From NCBI GenBank assembly GCA_958496175.1, contig OY292275.1, positions 8,122,001 through 8,186,000 of the forward strand: 64,000 nucleotides of DNA, written 5' to 3'. The notes beneath the pieces are model-generated. The model worked only from the letters and a program-made list of their open reading frames with translations, had not been told where the DNA came from and searched no databases. Origin of the DNA: Sisyra terminalis. Its lineage: Eukaryota > Arthropoda > Insecta > Neuroptera > Sisyridae. Shown here piece by piece: positions 1 to 11,624 of this stretch (positions are counted from its first letter, which is position 1; each line of letters begins with the position of its first letter). Made by a program: the position numbers and the translations under genes.

Positions 1-3000
1 TGTGTCGTTGGTGTTTGTGCGGAAATAGAGCGTGTTGCTGCTGATGCAGCCAATGCAACTGCATTAAATGCATAAAAGAGCAATAGCACAAATAGTTGCA
101 ACGCTGATATCACCGCCACCGCCACCCACCCGTTATCCACCCCAACGCTCATTCTCCCAAACTTGCACTTGCTACAATTTTCATTTTTTTTTTCTCTCGA
201 AATTTAAATCTCATTCAATTTCATTCCATCTATTCAAAACCTAAATGAAAATTGAAATATCTTCATACTTTCAAAAGCAATTGTTTTAAATATTTTTACA
301 CTCGCCAACCACCTGTTTTTTTTCCGATTTTCCAAAAAGAATGCAGTTAAAATGTTTTCAAAACTCGCGCAATTTATATGCTAAAACATCGCGTCGGTAT
401 TTTTGCTATGTTTTTTTCGTAATGTAGTTATTATTAAATTTAATATCAAACTTTTTCTTGGTGAACTTTGAAATCAAATTGAAACGGCGTTATATGAATA
501 ATTAATAGAGTTGAGACGATTCTAGACAAATTTAAATAATATTAAATTTTTCGAAGTTATTGATAGGAATTTCTGTCGTAAACTTTTACTTTCGCGTAAT
601 TTTCCCGCTTCGTTTAGGCCGAAGAAAATATTTAATTGGCCAATTTTTGATACTGGTCATATTTCTTTCTTAAATTCTATGGCATAAATTTCAACCGAGG
701 ATATTCTTGTAATACTCCTCTAAATAAATTCACCTTTTTTGGATGCTTAATTTAAAGAAAATTACTCCCAAAAAAATCAACTTTTCCGATTAAAAAGTAG
801 TATGCAAATCTACTACTATATAAATAAAGAATTTCAATATATAGAATCTCTCATAATAAAACGCTTGGCATATGGCATAATTTTGGAAACTAAAAAAGTT
901 TTGTTATTTTTTCTCCATTATCAAACTTATAAATGAATAAGTTAATGGATAAGATACTTATTAGAAGTTATAAATATTGACACATTCAAGGTCCAAGCAT
1001 TGACCAAGTAAAATTTTACGGAAGAAATATATAAGTTAATCTCGACCCCAAATCATTGATATAAGACATCGAAGTATCAAGGAAAAATCATGCAAATCCA
1101 CATATATTCTCAAAACCAAACTCAAAAAAAAATCATTCTTAATTATTTCCTGCATCAATTGAATGCGTAACGCGCGTGATAAACGATGGGTACTACGTAT
1201 AGTAGCGCAAATAAGGGATGGGTTTACGTGAGGAGACTTTACGGAAAGTATAGGTGGGATGCTAGTACGGCAAAGGGTTTACATTTGATTTATTATTGAG
1301 ATACATCATTGTAATTAATGCGCTAATTACTAAAGTCTATTTGAACTAAACAGTCTTGTAATTATTTGAATTTACTCGTTAGAGTTTGCGTTTAATTAAT
1401 TATAGTTAAACTTTTGACAGCGAAATTGTTTTACGTTAAGGTACACCCGTCACAGAGCCACACCGTCGTTTATATTAATGAATTATTATTGATTTCATAT
1501 CGAAATACTAATAATATTGGAATTTACTTGCCCTTAATGTCAGTATAAATAATGATATAGGTAACCAATATAAACGTGTTGCTCCCTTCGTTTCTTAATC
1601 AAAGTAAAATTGTTTTTCGTAAAATATATATTTTTTATGAATTCTCTTGGCAATTTTTAATTTTTAATTAGATCAGTCTGGTAGATATCTTTTCACCCCT
1701 CTAAAGACGACGCAATTAAATTATCGGGGATATTTAATATTTACCAAAAATGTTATCGTAGAACAAACCGACGTTTTGGCAGTCCTGAGAGGGTTGTCCG
1801 ACGACTATCCTGCTTTTATCTTGAATAAAACGATGAGTTAGGCATTCACATAGTTTTCACATTGAATTAAAAAGAGAAATATTTTTTTTTAGGGTTCTGG
1901 TAGAATTTTGGAGAGTTTGATTTTCGTTTTTGTTATTGGAGATAAAAGTTGACATTATGTATTTTTATGGACGATTTTTTTGTTGTAAAATAATAAGAAA
2001 AACCGATCCTCTACTCAATATGTTTAAGTGTTTGTCTTTTATATTTGATATTTATCAGAAAGCCAGTAAGTTTTATGTGTTTCCAATATATGGAGTTGTG
2101 TCCTAAAAGCGATGGAAGAGGAAAAAAAAATGGCTTACGTTTCAAAATATGAAATATGTTTTTATAAATTATTTCGATGAAAAGATGCCTATGAAAACGT
2201 TTCTGAAGCTTTAATTATAAGACTAGCTGAGGAAAAAAAATTATAAACATTTCGTTTTTTTTATGTGTAAGATTCTCTTTACAATGCATTTGAGATATAT
2301 GGACGGATATTAAAAAGTAGCTTGAATAATAAAAATTGCCGAGTCATGAGAATGTTATGAGAGACGTAGGCGAAGTTTTCTGCGGCACGAGTTGGGGATG
2401 AAGGATTTAGGTTTTTGAGGAATGGTTCGCTACGTAGGTATATACCTTCCTTATACATACGGAATTCTCGATGGGGGTACAATAAGTAAGTACTTAAAAC
2501 TAGCTATGAAGAGAGACAAGAGTGCGCGCCTCCATTCGGGGGTGGTTTTTGAAGAATGTGGTGGATGTGTAAGTGTTTACCAGGGGGTGTGAGGGTTGCT
2601 GTGCTCAAGAGCGCGTCTCGCGCCAAACTAATAAGCCACTCAGCGGCGAGCAGTGAGATATTTGCCGTCACATCTGAATACTATTATTCCACCCGGATTC
2701 AGCCAAGAATGTCAGCCACCATCCCCCAAACCAATCTTCCCGTTTTTATGCCCCAAAGTCTATCTATTGTCATGAAAATGTAACATAGGAGGAAAAAAAA
2801 ACTTTGTTATTCGTTACAATAAAAAGCCTCTTCCGGCATTATCGCGCTACAAGAAGTTGCTATGTTCCAAAATTAACGCCCAACTAAAAATGAGGAATTC
2901 AGAAAGGTAATTTCATTACAATACTAAACTTGAGGATTTGAATATTTCTTTAATTGGAAGAATAATAAGAATGATCCCAACTTTTGGACATTAAAACAAT

Positions 3001-3046
3001 TGGAAAAGGAAAAGCTCTTTATATGAAGCACTGTTTATCAATAGGA
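1..3046. other. Non-coding AT-rich stretch with two GC-richer islands
   Basis: No ORF here resembles a known protein and no transposon ends were found. Bases 1-170 (CA-, CCGCCACC- and GCTGCTGATG-type runs) and 2500-2790 are clearly GC-richer than the flanks. The second island has an open frame at 2556-2783 with no recognisable domain. These islands could be regulatory DNA; cross-species conservation would decide. The rest is ordinary A/T-rich DNA with short homopolymers. Confidence 0.5.
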
Positions 3047-3239
3047 GAAATAAAGTTCAAAGTATAAAATAGAGAAGTAGATATGGGTTGGTAGGAATAC
3101 ATGGGGGAAATTTTATTGAAGTTGGTATGTTTTTGCGTCTTATTTACTCGTTTACAAAACAACGTTATTTTCACCACGTTTTGATATTTATCATATTTGA
3201 AATTGAAAGAAATAACATTTACTGGAAATATTAAAAGAA

Positions 3240-3479
3240 ATGGATATAATTCATGATTTTATGCCAAAAAATAAAATAAAAATACAAAAAAAACTATTAA
3301 ACAATACTGGTATTAATTACTTTATTTTTTTCTTACTATTGCTAATAACTTTATCATTTTTGCAGAAATTTCCAAAGCAATTCTCTTTAGATAAAAGATA
3401 TTTCCCGTCAATGTACAAAGTAATATATTCAACTGAAGAAATGTCCCAAAGATGTGGTAGTAGAGGTGGAGGCCAGTGA
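3240..3479 (+). CDS. Short ORF in the left arm of the long-TIR element (79 aa, function unknown)
   Basis: The ORF starts MDIIHDFMPKNKIKIQ, inside the terminal inverted repeat, and runs into the unique part of the element. A related ORF starts at the matching place in the other arm (minus strand, 4416-4198). A hydrophobic run (residues about 28-42) is followed by FLQKFPKQFS. The codons for that segment begin just after a TTTTTGCAG string that could be a splice acceptor, so the hydrophobic run may really be intron. The ORF ends in a Gly/Arg-rich tail. I recognise no family. Either it is a real element-encoded exon or its conservation only reflects the inverted-repeat DNA. Confidence 0.25.
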   Translation: MDIIHDFMPKNKIKIQKKLLNNTGINYFIFFLLLLITLSFLQKFPKQFSLDKRYFPSMYKVIYSTEEMSQRCGSRGGGQ

Positions 3480-4197
3480 ATTTAAAAATATATATAATAA
3501 GAAGCGAAGAAAATGGTTTTAGTTAAATACGTTATAAAGTAAATAATATTTGTGTTTTAGAACATATATTATAAATATATAATTTTTATTTAATAAATAT
3601 TTCATGATTTGGTACAAGTAGTTTTTCTACAAGGCACTTTATGGTAACATCTCACTCTCTACTTCGTTTTTTTAAAAATTCGCAAACTTTTTCCAATCGC
3701 AAATTTGTTAATAGTTCAATTTTGGTTAATAATTGATCTTTTGTCGCTACATATTAATCACGGCTGTTTAATTCGCGAATTGAAATAAAAACAGATTAGA
3801 AAATGAGACATTGAGTTAGTGGTATGTACAAAAGCTACTTTTACCAATGCTTTTATAAAATATTGTCTTCTTTCATCCCAATTATGCTTTGCATATTTAG
3901 ACATTTGTACATATGGTCAATATTAAATTCATAAATGCGTTAATTTTAACCAATTTTGGTTAATTTTTGTTAAAAAACAATATTGGTATACTTTCTTTTA
4001 CCATCGAAAGTTTGTGATCAACCATTTAAATAATTGTACTAAGATTTATTAAATTTTATTATTTAGTACATCAACTATTACTAAAAATACTTATAAGCAC
4101 ATATTTAAACTTAAGAACCTATGAAATCTAAAAATAAAACATGTTTCAATAAAATTTTCTCCAATTGTTAGCATTACATAAATGGCTTGACATTTTT

Positions 4198-4416
4198 TCA
4201 CTGGTTGATTTCGCTTCGCCATAAAAACTCATCAATAATAAGAAAAAAAATATCAGACGAAAACTTCTTTGGAAATGTCTGCAAAAATTTTGACGTTAAC
4301 CGCAAAAATAATAAAATATGAAGTAATTGTATCAATTTCAGTATACCTGTATTGTTTATTATTTTAATTTGGCCTTTTATTTTATTTTTGGGTACAAGAT
4401 CATGAATTATATTCAT
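4198..4416 (-). CDS. Mirror short ORF in the right arm of the long-TIR element (72 aa)
   Basis: Read on the minus strand it starts MNIIHDLVPKNKIKGQ, matching the left-arm ORF (MDIIHDFMPKNKIKIQ). It then diverges and meets again at FLQTFPKKFSSD, which aligns with FLQKFPKQFSLD of the other arm and again follows a TTTTGCAG string. The two ORFs therefore point toward each other from the two ends of one element. No domain is recognised. The same start recurs in copy 2 (MDIIHDLVPKNKIKGQ at 56924). Confidence 0.25.
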   Translation of the reverse strand: MNIIHDLVPKNKIKGQIKIINNTGILKLIQLLHILLFLRLTSKFLQTFPKKFSSDIFFLIIDEFLWRSEINQ

Positions 4417-4637
4417 TCTTTTTAATATTTCCAGTTATTTTTTTATTTCCACGTTGAATATTTATTTCTGAAAATTTTTAAATATGGCGGTAGATGTCAA
4501 CACGTGATGAAAATAACGATATTTCGCAAACGAGTATATAAGGCGCAAAAACATACCAACTTGAACAAAATTTCCCCCATGCATTCCTACCAACCCATTT
4601 CTAGTACTTGTCTATTCTATACTTTGACCGAAATAAA

Positions 4638-6236
4638 GTATTGAGTAGTTTTCCCCCAACAAATGGGTGGTTGATTGTTACGCAGTAAAGAAAAATTATA
4701 ATATTTTCACAATAAATCAGAATGGCAACAATAGTGCTAAATTTTTTGCCGAGATTTTTTCTTTTTTGTAAATAAAAAAAAATGGAGAAAATATTTAAGA
4801 AGGTTTCCCGAAGCTTTTCTTTTCTAAAAATCATATTTTATCTTCTTTTTTTTGTATTAGTATGAAAAAATCAATCAATCTTTGAATCATAGTCGCGTCC
4901 AATTCCTTTGTTGAAATGACAACATAACTCGATTGGCGTTTAAGTTCTTTCAGGAATCGCTCTAGGGGTTGTCAGTTACGATTATTTCTCGGTCCGTTTA
5001 TCTCAGACATCCTATCATCACAATCACGTGTTCCTCTGTTCATCCAACGTGTGTTATTATTGTTTTCAATTGCCTCCTTCTCTATTCTTAGATTTTATTT
5101 GAACCAATCGACTCCGGTCCGGTCCAGGCATGTTTTACAGGAACAAACTCTTCGACAGAAGAATATTACATTTTACGGGAGAAAAAGCCACATGGCTGCA
5201 AAGCATTTGATTTCCCTCCCAATTCCGCCACCAGCACATGCCTTTAATACCTGCGATTTGTTTGTGCAAAAAAGAAATCTAATAAAACGATTTTTTAAAT
5301 CAAACTAAATCGTTTAATTTTAACGGTCGTTGTCGGTGTGTAATTTGATAAAGTTTTCATTTCCTTATTTCAATCCAATAAAAACAAATAATTTTATAAT
5401 AATTTCGAGAAATCCCTCTTTAACGTCATTTAGTGTTCCATCGTTTCGAAAGGACATTCGAGTGTAATTAAAAGTTATATGTAGCAAATCTATTTTCTGA
5501 TAACCGGGCACATCCCCAACTTCCTGTCTCCAAGTCGAGCGACGCATATGTTCATTTCCGGTCTTTATCGATAGGAAAATTAATGAATTTATCATCAAAC
5601 AAGTCAATGCAGACACATGCAGACCCAATAAGTTTCACCTCGAATAAAATCAAATCGAAACGTGAATGTATTTTAATTCCTAAGTGAACATATTTTCGCA
5701 TATTTGTGCAAATTTTCCAATTAATTTCACCCGATGATGCAAGCTCAGCGAAAAATTCAATGCGTTAGGGAAGCGCATAAATCGCAGTTTGGTACAGAGA
5801 AAAAAATATATGATGAAAGATGTGACAATGTGGAGGAGTATTAAATGAGAAAAGATAGAAACGGGATAACAATCTGTTGTCACATTGCTCTTTCCCTATA
5901 ATAATCAACGATCGCGGTCCATTTCTCCTTTACATCGTTCGGTTGAAATCAACACATATTTGCCCCATTCCACAATTGTAAAACCCTCTTAATAGTTATG
6001 AATGTGTCACGTGCAAGATGCGACATTATCGTTTGATGGCCGTCCCATAGTTCTACTTCAATGTGAATTTTCGTTACGGTGAACTACGTTTAGAAACTTG
6101 ATTTGAATTTTGGTCGGAAATTATAGAAATTTTTATTGATCTAGACTCTAATTACAAAATGCTTTGTCTTGAATGTTTCATCAATCGTAAAGGGATTATC
6201 AGTTAGTAAAGAATAACGAAAAATATATTTAACCCT
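4638..6236. other. No gene found
   Basis: Short open frames at 4601-4834 (minus), 5051-5308 (plus), 5365-5628 (minus) and 5680-5883 (minus) have no recognisable domain and look like chance ORFs. No clear repeat ends were seen. Confidence 0.5.
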
Positions 6237-6614
6237 TATATTGCGGTCCAATATATGTAGTATAATTTAATATAATAATGTATACAAATCATACGATAAA
6301 CATAAATTTGAACAGAAGTTCAAACAAAAATATTTGTGACATATTGCCCAGATACGTATTTCGATTGCCAAGCAATCTTCCTCAATGGTCATAAAGTAGT
6401 TAGGATTACTCCGTAACTGTTTTGTGATGATTCACTTGATGATTAACCAAACTACTTGCTGACCACTGAGGAAGATTGCTTGGCAATCGAAATACGTATC
6501 TGGGCAATATGTCACGAATATTTTTGTTTGAACTTCTGTTCAAATTTATATTTATCGTATGATTTTTATATATTATTATATTAAATTATACTATATAAAT
6601 TGGACCGCAATATA
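6237..6614. mobile_element. Fold-back element with ~165-bp inverted arms
   Basis: The sequence starting TATATTGCGGTCCAAT at 6237 returns as its reverse complement, ending at about 6614. The arms match closely to about 6404 on the left and from about 6440 on the right, leaving a loop of roughly 35 bp. Each arm holds a hairpin word, CTGAGGAAGATTGCTTGG followed by CAATCGAAAT on the plus strand at 6466-6493, with its mirror at 6358-6384. A degenerate relative lies at 42766-43006. There is no coding capacity. The target duplication is unclear because the ends are TATA-rich. Confidence 0.85.
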
Positions 6615-7173
6615 TCCTATATATTGTATACACAGTATAACTGTTCAGAGTCAGCGAAAAAATCTTATATTGCTTATGATCCTATCATTTATTATTACAG
6701 TAGGATTTCTCAATCAGAGCGAAATAAACACTGAGGTATACTTTGGGAGGTATACAGGGAAACATAGAGCTATATGTATCGACTTTCATAAGTTATTAAC
6801 TCAATTAATTAAAGTTTAAATTTAAGTAATCAAAAAAATTTTTATTTAGATTTGCCGATTGCCCTATATCCTACATTAAAACAGTTTAAAGATTTGAAAC
6901 TCATTTGGTACAATATTTAATAATGCAAAAATTTCGTAAGTAATCTTTGAACCAATTTGAAATAAAATTGGCAATTGCATTGTAATTTGAAAACTGTTGC
7001 AATTTTCACCTTCTTAAAATAATGTCCATATCTTCAAACCACGACTTTTACATCAGCAAATGCATGCGCACATTGCGAAAATTATTAATTCCATAAAAAT
7101 TTTGCACTTATTTCTAATTTTTAAAAGCTGATCCATTCTTCTTCTTTATTTCGGGGGGTCACTTTTCCTTATT

Positions 7174-7549
7174 AGGGCTAGTTTCAGAAACTAATTATTG
7201 AACAATGCCCTTACGTGAAATATAATGTGAACATTTTTTTGTCCTGTGTGCAAAAGGACACCCGCAATATCATTTCAAAGTTTCAAAAAGGACATTTTTC
7301 AAGTGCATATAAAGGATATATGTGATGGTAATTTTCGCTTAAACTGAGCACAATATTTAAGATTAAATCAGCCTCAATGGTATTGCATAAAAACAATTAG
7401 TAAATATTTGCTAGATCCTTGGGAAATCGAAACGGAAGTTGAGGAGGTGAAAAAGCATGTACCAAATTTGCCCTAAAATTTTCGGGAGCTAAAATTTTAG
7501 AGCTAGTTTTAGAAACGGTTTATTGAACAATGCCCTTACTTGAAATATA
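7174..7549. repeat. Pair of ~51-bp direct repeats about 325 bp apart
   Basis: Bases 7174-7224 (gggctagtttcagaaacta, then ttgaacaatgcccttac) recur at 7499-7549 (gagctagttttagaaacgg, then ttgaacaatgcccttac) in the same orientation with only a few changes. The right copy lies beside the 3' end of the minus-strand RTE-like fragment. It may be a local duplication or the two ends of a small unrecognised element. The sequence between them has no ORF. Confidence 0.6.
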
Positions 7550-8330
7550 TTTATGCCCCTCCAACGTTGAAAATCGGTAATAATCAGTATAATAATTTTG
7601 ATATTTGATACAGCAGCGTGGATAAGTCCTCTAGCGCTTTTTCAAAGAAGTCACGAAGGTTGGCTAGCCAGGATGTTTTTCTTCTTTCCAAAGCTTTTTA
7701 TCCTTCAATTCGACATTAAATGGTAAGCTGGTGTAAATGATATCTGTTGTTATGCATGCCGTAGCCGAAGTACATTAATTTTATCTTCTTCATAAATACA
7801 ATAAAAAATTTCGTGACATTAAGTCTTGTTAACTATTCTTCATCACAACGTGATTCCTCCAAGCTACCATCAGGAATTGGCGATATTACCACATTTCAAA
7901 TGCGGTAACTCTATCTTCCAGTCTATGAGTAAGAGTCCATCCTTCCATTTCGTATAAAACAGTAAGGAACATTTAGCACTTGGCCATTTTTAGCCGCAGT
8001 TCCATAGATAAAATTCGACCCACAAAGATTTTTCTCATCTTAAGGAAGATTCTTTCGGCATGTTTAATGCAGATGTGCATTTTCAGCTCCATATCCCACT
8101 TCTCATTGATAAGATATCAGAGGTATGTGAAGTACTCCATTCTTTCTACAGCCTTTCCATTAAGGTATAGACATGTGGGAGTTTGGTCTCGTTTGGATAT
8201 TAATATGAATTTGGTTTTTTATTTTACTTATTTTCATCCCGTATTTAAAGTTTGTGAGGTTAAAATTATCCAAAATCACTTGAAAATCCTCCACAGTAAA
8301 TGCAATGAGGTCTAATCCCACATACTTGTA
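7545..8330 (-). pseudogene. Decayed LINE ORF2, RTE/BovB-like, C-terminal half
   Basis: Read on the minus strand from about 8330 down to 7545, frames give in order: IAFTVEDFQVILDNF and KYGMKISKIKNQ (the region after reverse-transcriptase motif C, normally ADD...KYGMKIN.KKTK); LINEKWDMELKMHICI; MRKIFVGRILSMELRLKMAKC; VLYEMEGWTLTHRLEDRVTAFEMW; and RRKTSWLANLRDFFEKALEDL. This is the usual order in the C-terminal part of insect LINE ORF2 proteins of the endonuclease-reverse transcriptase type (SALYGSETWTL...AFEMW...RRTSWL.NLR). Frames change repeatedly and stops interrupt (for example after MAKC), so it is dead. The upstream endonuclease and palm domains are absent. The plus-strand 111-codon ORF at 7980-8315 is only its shadow. 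Confidence 0.85.
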
Positions 8331-10882
8331 AGAGTTATCATTATTTTTCTTTCGTATTACATTCTAAAGATACTCCTAAAAATTAAAGCTCACCTAAATT
8401 TGTTTTGCTGGTCTTAATTTACAAGAAAAGAACCAATTTGTTATCCTGGAAACACTTTTTCAAGTTTTTATTTCATTTTATAATTGATTCTTTTTTATTT
8501 GGAAAAGATACAAAATTTGGTTTACTTTTTAATTGATAACAACTACTCTTTGTATGTTTAAACCGTGAATTTAAGCAACTTAAACGACAAAAAGTCATTC
8601 GAAACCATCGCCAAACTATTCGAAGCCGATATAAATATTCAATGTGCATAATTAAATCCCCAAAATTGATACTAATTAAAAGTGAGTTAAGCTTTTAATT
8701 TCTCTTATTTGAAATTTATTTTTATTGCAGTGGAAGTGCTTTCGGGTTTTATTCTAGTAAACAAGAAGACAAAAAAAGAGCTTTGAGGCTATTGAATATC
8801 ATAATAGTGATAAGATGTGATGCCATTGAAGCAAAACGAACTATACGAAGACAACTCGACTGTTGTGTTGAGCTTTAATTAAAATCAAGTGACAACACTT
8901 GAAGTTGGAATCTAACAATCCTGACGCAGACCTGTAACTACATGTAAAATACAAACACGGTTATTTTATTATAAGGTGAGTCGGGCCAGGTTTAAGCACG
9001 TAATATTCTAGGCCGGGATTATGGGGGGGTGGATCCCATTCACCTTCCAGGTGGATCTCGTCCGTTCTCAGATGGAGTACGGAAAGACAGCTACGCTCTT
9101 CTCCATGTAAGTAAGTGGAAGGCATTCAGCCGGGCAGGAATATAATGTCGTAAATTACACAAACATCATCCATGAAAATTCCTTTCCTCCATACATACGT
9201 GAAGTTCGCGCTTACCTATATGCTAAGACATACATTGTCCCAACATATAAAATATCACACAACGTCTCCAGGCCGCCTTCTTCAACATTCTTCTTGTCTG
9301 CATCATTCTAAAGAATTTCACCTGCACACATTCAACCCATTCCCGTGTATTTTGCGCAAATTTTACGTAATGCTTACAATGAAAATAAAACTGTATGAAG
9401 AAAAAAGAACTTGGGCGCCACTGACAAACGACGCCCTGTTCTTAATAAAACGAGCAATTTTCTTTACGATTATTTACGATTTGCTTTTATGAATTTACTT
9501 GGAATTACATTCGTGATTTTATCAAAGAAATTGTGACAATCATTCATTGGGTGACACGGAAAAATCGCATACATTTACCTACATATATCGAAGACGGGGC
9601 GAAATGGAAAATTAAATTAGTAGTCAAGAATACAAAACATTTTCTTATGATGAATTCATGCGAATGTGTAGCTCAATTTGATAGTCCAAAAAAAAAAGAA
9701 CGAGGAATGTTGGAAAAATTTCGAAAAAATTCAATTTGCATTTGTCGAGAGAAATTTCAAAAATGTGGCACAAAACCGGGCGATTGGATTGCTTTTGTAA
9801 CACTTACGGCCATGGACAATTTGCTCAAACAATTTTGCATTATATGAAGGATATAATACGCGAGTGTAAGGTGCTGCCGTTGTGCCATATTCTCTCATAC
9901 AGAACAAATGGCGTTTAATAAATTACATGGAAATTCAACTTTAATATACGTAGAGAAAACGTGCACCAAACCAACCCCCGTTGTCCCATTCCCACATCCA
10001 TTACTCAAGTCCCTAGAATCCGTCTCTCGCCTAAGCACCAACTTATTCCCATCTCTATTCCATTTGCTGCACACCAAATCCAAATTTTCCAGTCGTCTCA
10101 TTCCCGCACAATGTCTCTAGTATTGTGATAAACTTCAGAGGAACTTCAACTATTGCACACTTTCTTAGTATTCACGTTTGAGAAAATATGAATTATTAAT
10201 TCATTTTCTGAAAAATTAATCACAACGGTTGAATTAGTGATAGCTGATTATGGAGAGAGAGAGTTCAGTGGAAATTTATATTGTGTGCATTCCGAATTAA
10301 ATTGAAATACTTATTAAAATGGGAAGAAACGACTTCATAATTTAATCTCGACAGCTCCATCAAAGCTGAGGAATTTCTGATTTATTTTAGTGGTTTCTTT
10401 CTAAATATGTACACATTTCACATTTATTAAAGACGATCGTAAATTTTAAAATTCTCATACTTTACTACCAGCATATTCTGCTTGTATTTTTTTTCGATTG
10501 TATCTTGCTTTATTGAGCTTTTTGTGTACTCCCATCACAATTATTATAATCAATTGAATCAATTTTATTGCTTTCTGTACAAGTATTGATGTATCCATAT
10601 ATCAAAAGGATTTTTTAATAAAATAAAATTAACTATAGGCAATAAAACTTTCCTATGAAACTATGACTTGTCTTTTTCGTTTTTAGATTTTTTTTAAATT
10701 TGGAATTGATAGTATAGATAGTAGAAAGGTTTGATAAATGTAATCTTTAGTTCATTTTACAAAAATTAGTTTAAAGCCAAAAGATTTTTTTTTAATAAAG
10801 ATGTTAAATTTGTTGTTTTCGTATTAAAGTAATAAAAATTAATATGAAGTAAAATTGAATCATAGTTTTAATATACCTAGAT
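8331..10882. other. No gene proven; one GC-rich exon-like island
   Basis: Apart from the island at 9012-9106 (listed separately), ORFs at 9172-9492, 9533-9847 and 9908-10120 have no recognisable domains. Bases 9960-10110 are C-rich and pyrimidine-biased on the plus strand. Confidence 0.45.
9012..9106 (+). other. Exon-like GC-rich segment between splice-like signals (unproven)
   Basis: A 95-bp segment well above local GC content sits between ttctag (ending at 9011) and gtaagtaag (from 9107), a strong donor-like string. The plus-strand frame from 9012 is open and includes GGWIPFTFQVDLVRSQ and MEYGKTATLFS. Other frames are also open over this short stretch, and I do not recognise the peptide. 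It could be a missed exon, a conserved regulatory island or a remnant of a mobile element. Only conservation or RNA data would tell. Confidence 0.15.
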
Positions 10883-11110
10883 CAGTGGTTCCCACAGTTG
10901 ACCGGGTTCCACTCCATCTAACAAAAATTTCTTATCTTGGAACCCACTTCTTAACTGTTTTAGAGAAAAAAGGGCACAAATATTGGTATTGCCATTGAAA
11001 ATATCAAAATTTTCACTTCCAATGTTCTTTATTCAAGTCTTATACAGTGGTGAATCGCCCATTATGACACACTAAATATTCGTTCGCGACTCATAGTTTG
11101 GGAAATACTG
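10883..11110. mobile_element. hAT-type MITE, 228 bp
   Basis: The left end is CAGTGGTTCCCACAGTTGA. The right end, reverse-complemented, is CAGTATTTCCCAAACTATGA. Both fit the common hAT terminal form CAGNGGTTCCCAAACT. The flanking octamers, acctagat on the left and atatagac on the right, are only partly alike, so the target duplication has decayed or is misplaced. There is no coding capacity; a non-autonomous element moved by a hAT transposase in trans is inferred. Confidence 0.75.
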
Positions 11111-11459
11111 ATATAGACAATGATTTAATTTTTAAATAATAAGAAAAAAATCTATGACTTAAAGTCTTTTACATAATAAGTAGGCAAAAGTTCCAAAAGA
11201 ACAGAGTAAAAAAAACAAATACGAAAATCCATAATGTCTTCTTTCCTAATTTTACAAAGCAACTATATAAAGAACAATGTACTTTACTGTTATAGCCATG
11301 AGGGAATCTTGGAAATTATAACACCATTGGCACTATGAAAATTCCTCCCTTAGTTTAAATTTTTGCAGCTCACCCAATTCGTCCAATTTTGAAAGATATC
11401 CATCATTGTTTCTTTTCCGGATTTTTTGCATTATTGACCAAATTTATTTCAACTATTGT

Positions 11460-11624
11460 TCTAAAATTTAATAGATGATAAAATTCAGATCTCAGCTTTT
11501 ATTAAATAAGAAGACAATTCAGGTTATTAAATAACGAATCGTAGCTAATTAGAATATTAAAAAATATTAAATAAAAAAACCGATCTTAAACAACCTGAAT
11601 TGTCTTTTTATCTAAAATTTAATA
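11460..11624. repeat. Small inverted repeat flanked by a 14-bp direct repeat
   Basis: A stem of AAGACAATTCAGGTT (about 11509-11525) pairs with AACCTGAATTGTCTT (about 11592-11606) around a ~65-bp AT-rich loop. The string tctaaaatttaata occurs outside both arms at 11460-11473 and 11611-11624, which could be an old target duplication or chance in AT-rich DNA. No superfamily can be assigned. Confidence 0.45.

Larger units (their letters stand above)
3047..4637 (+). mobile_element. 1.58-kb long-TIR DNA transposon, copy 1, with 8-bp TSD
   Basis: The element spans 3055-4629. It is bounded by a perfect 8-bp duplication, gaaataaa, at 3047-3054 and 4630-4637. The right end, read inward on the minus strand, starts GGTCAAAGTATAGAATAGAC. 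The left end starts GTTCAAAGTATAAAATAG. The inverted repeats run about 300 bp at roughly 80% identity and both include a word ending TAGGAATRCATGGGGG, a TATGTTTTTGCG word and the start of a short ORF. A second copy lies inverted at 56713-58300. No transposase is recognisable, so it is probably non-autonomous. Eight-bp duplications occur in the hAT, P and Merlin superfamilies. The GG terminus argues against hAT, and I leave the superfamily open. Confidence 0.88.

Noticed and set aside
7980..8315. 111-codon plus-strand ORF
   Set aside because: It is the antisense shadow of the minus-strand RTE-like fragment, whose peptides match LINE ORF2 motifs.
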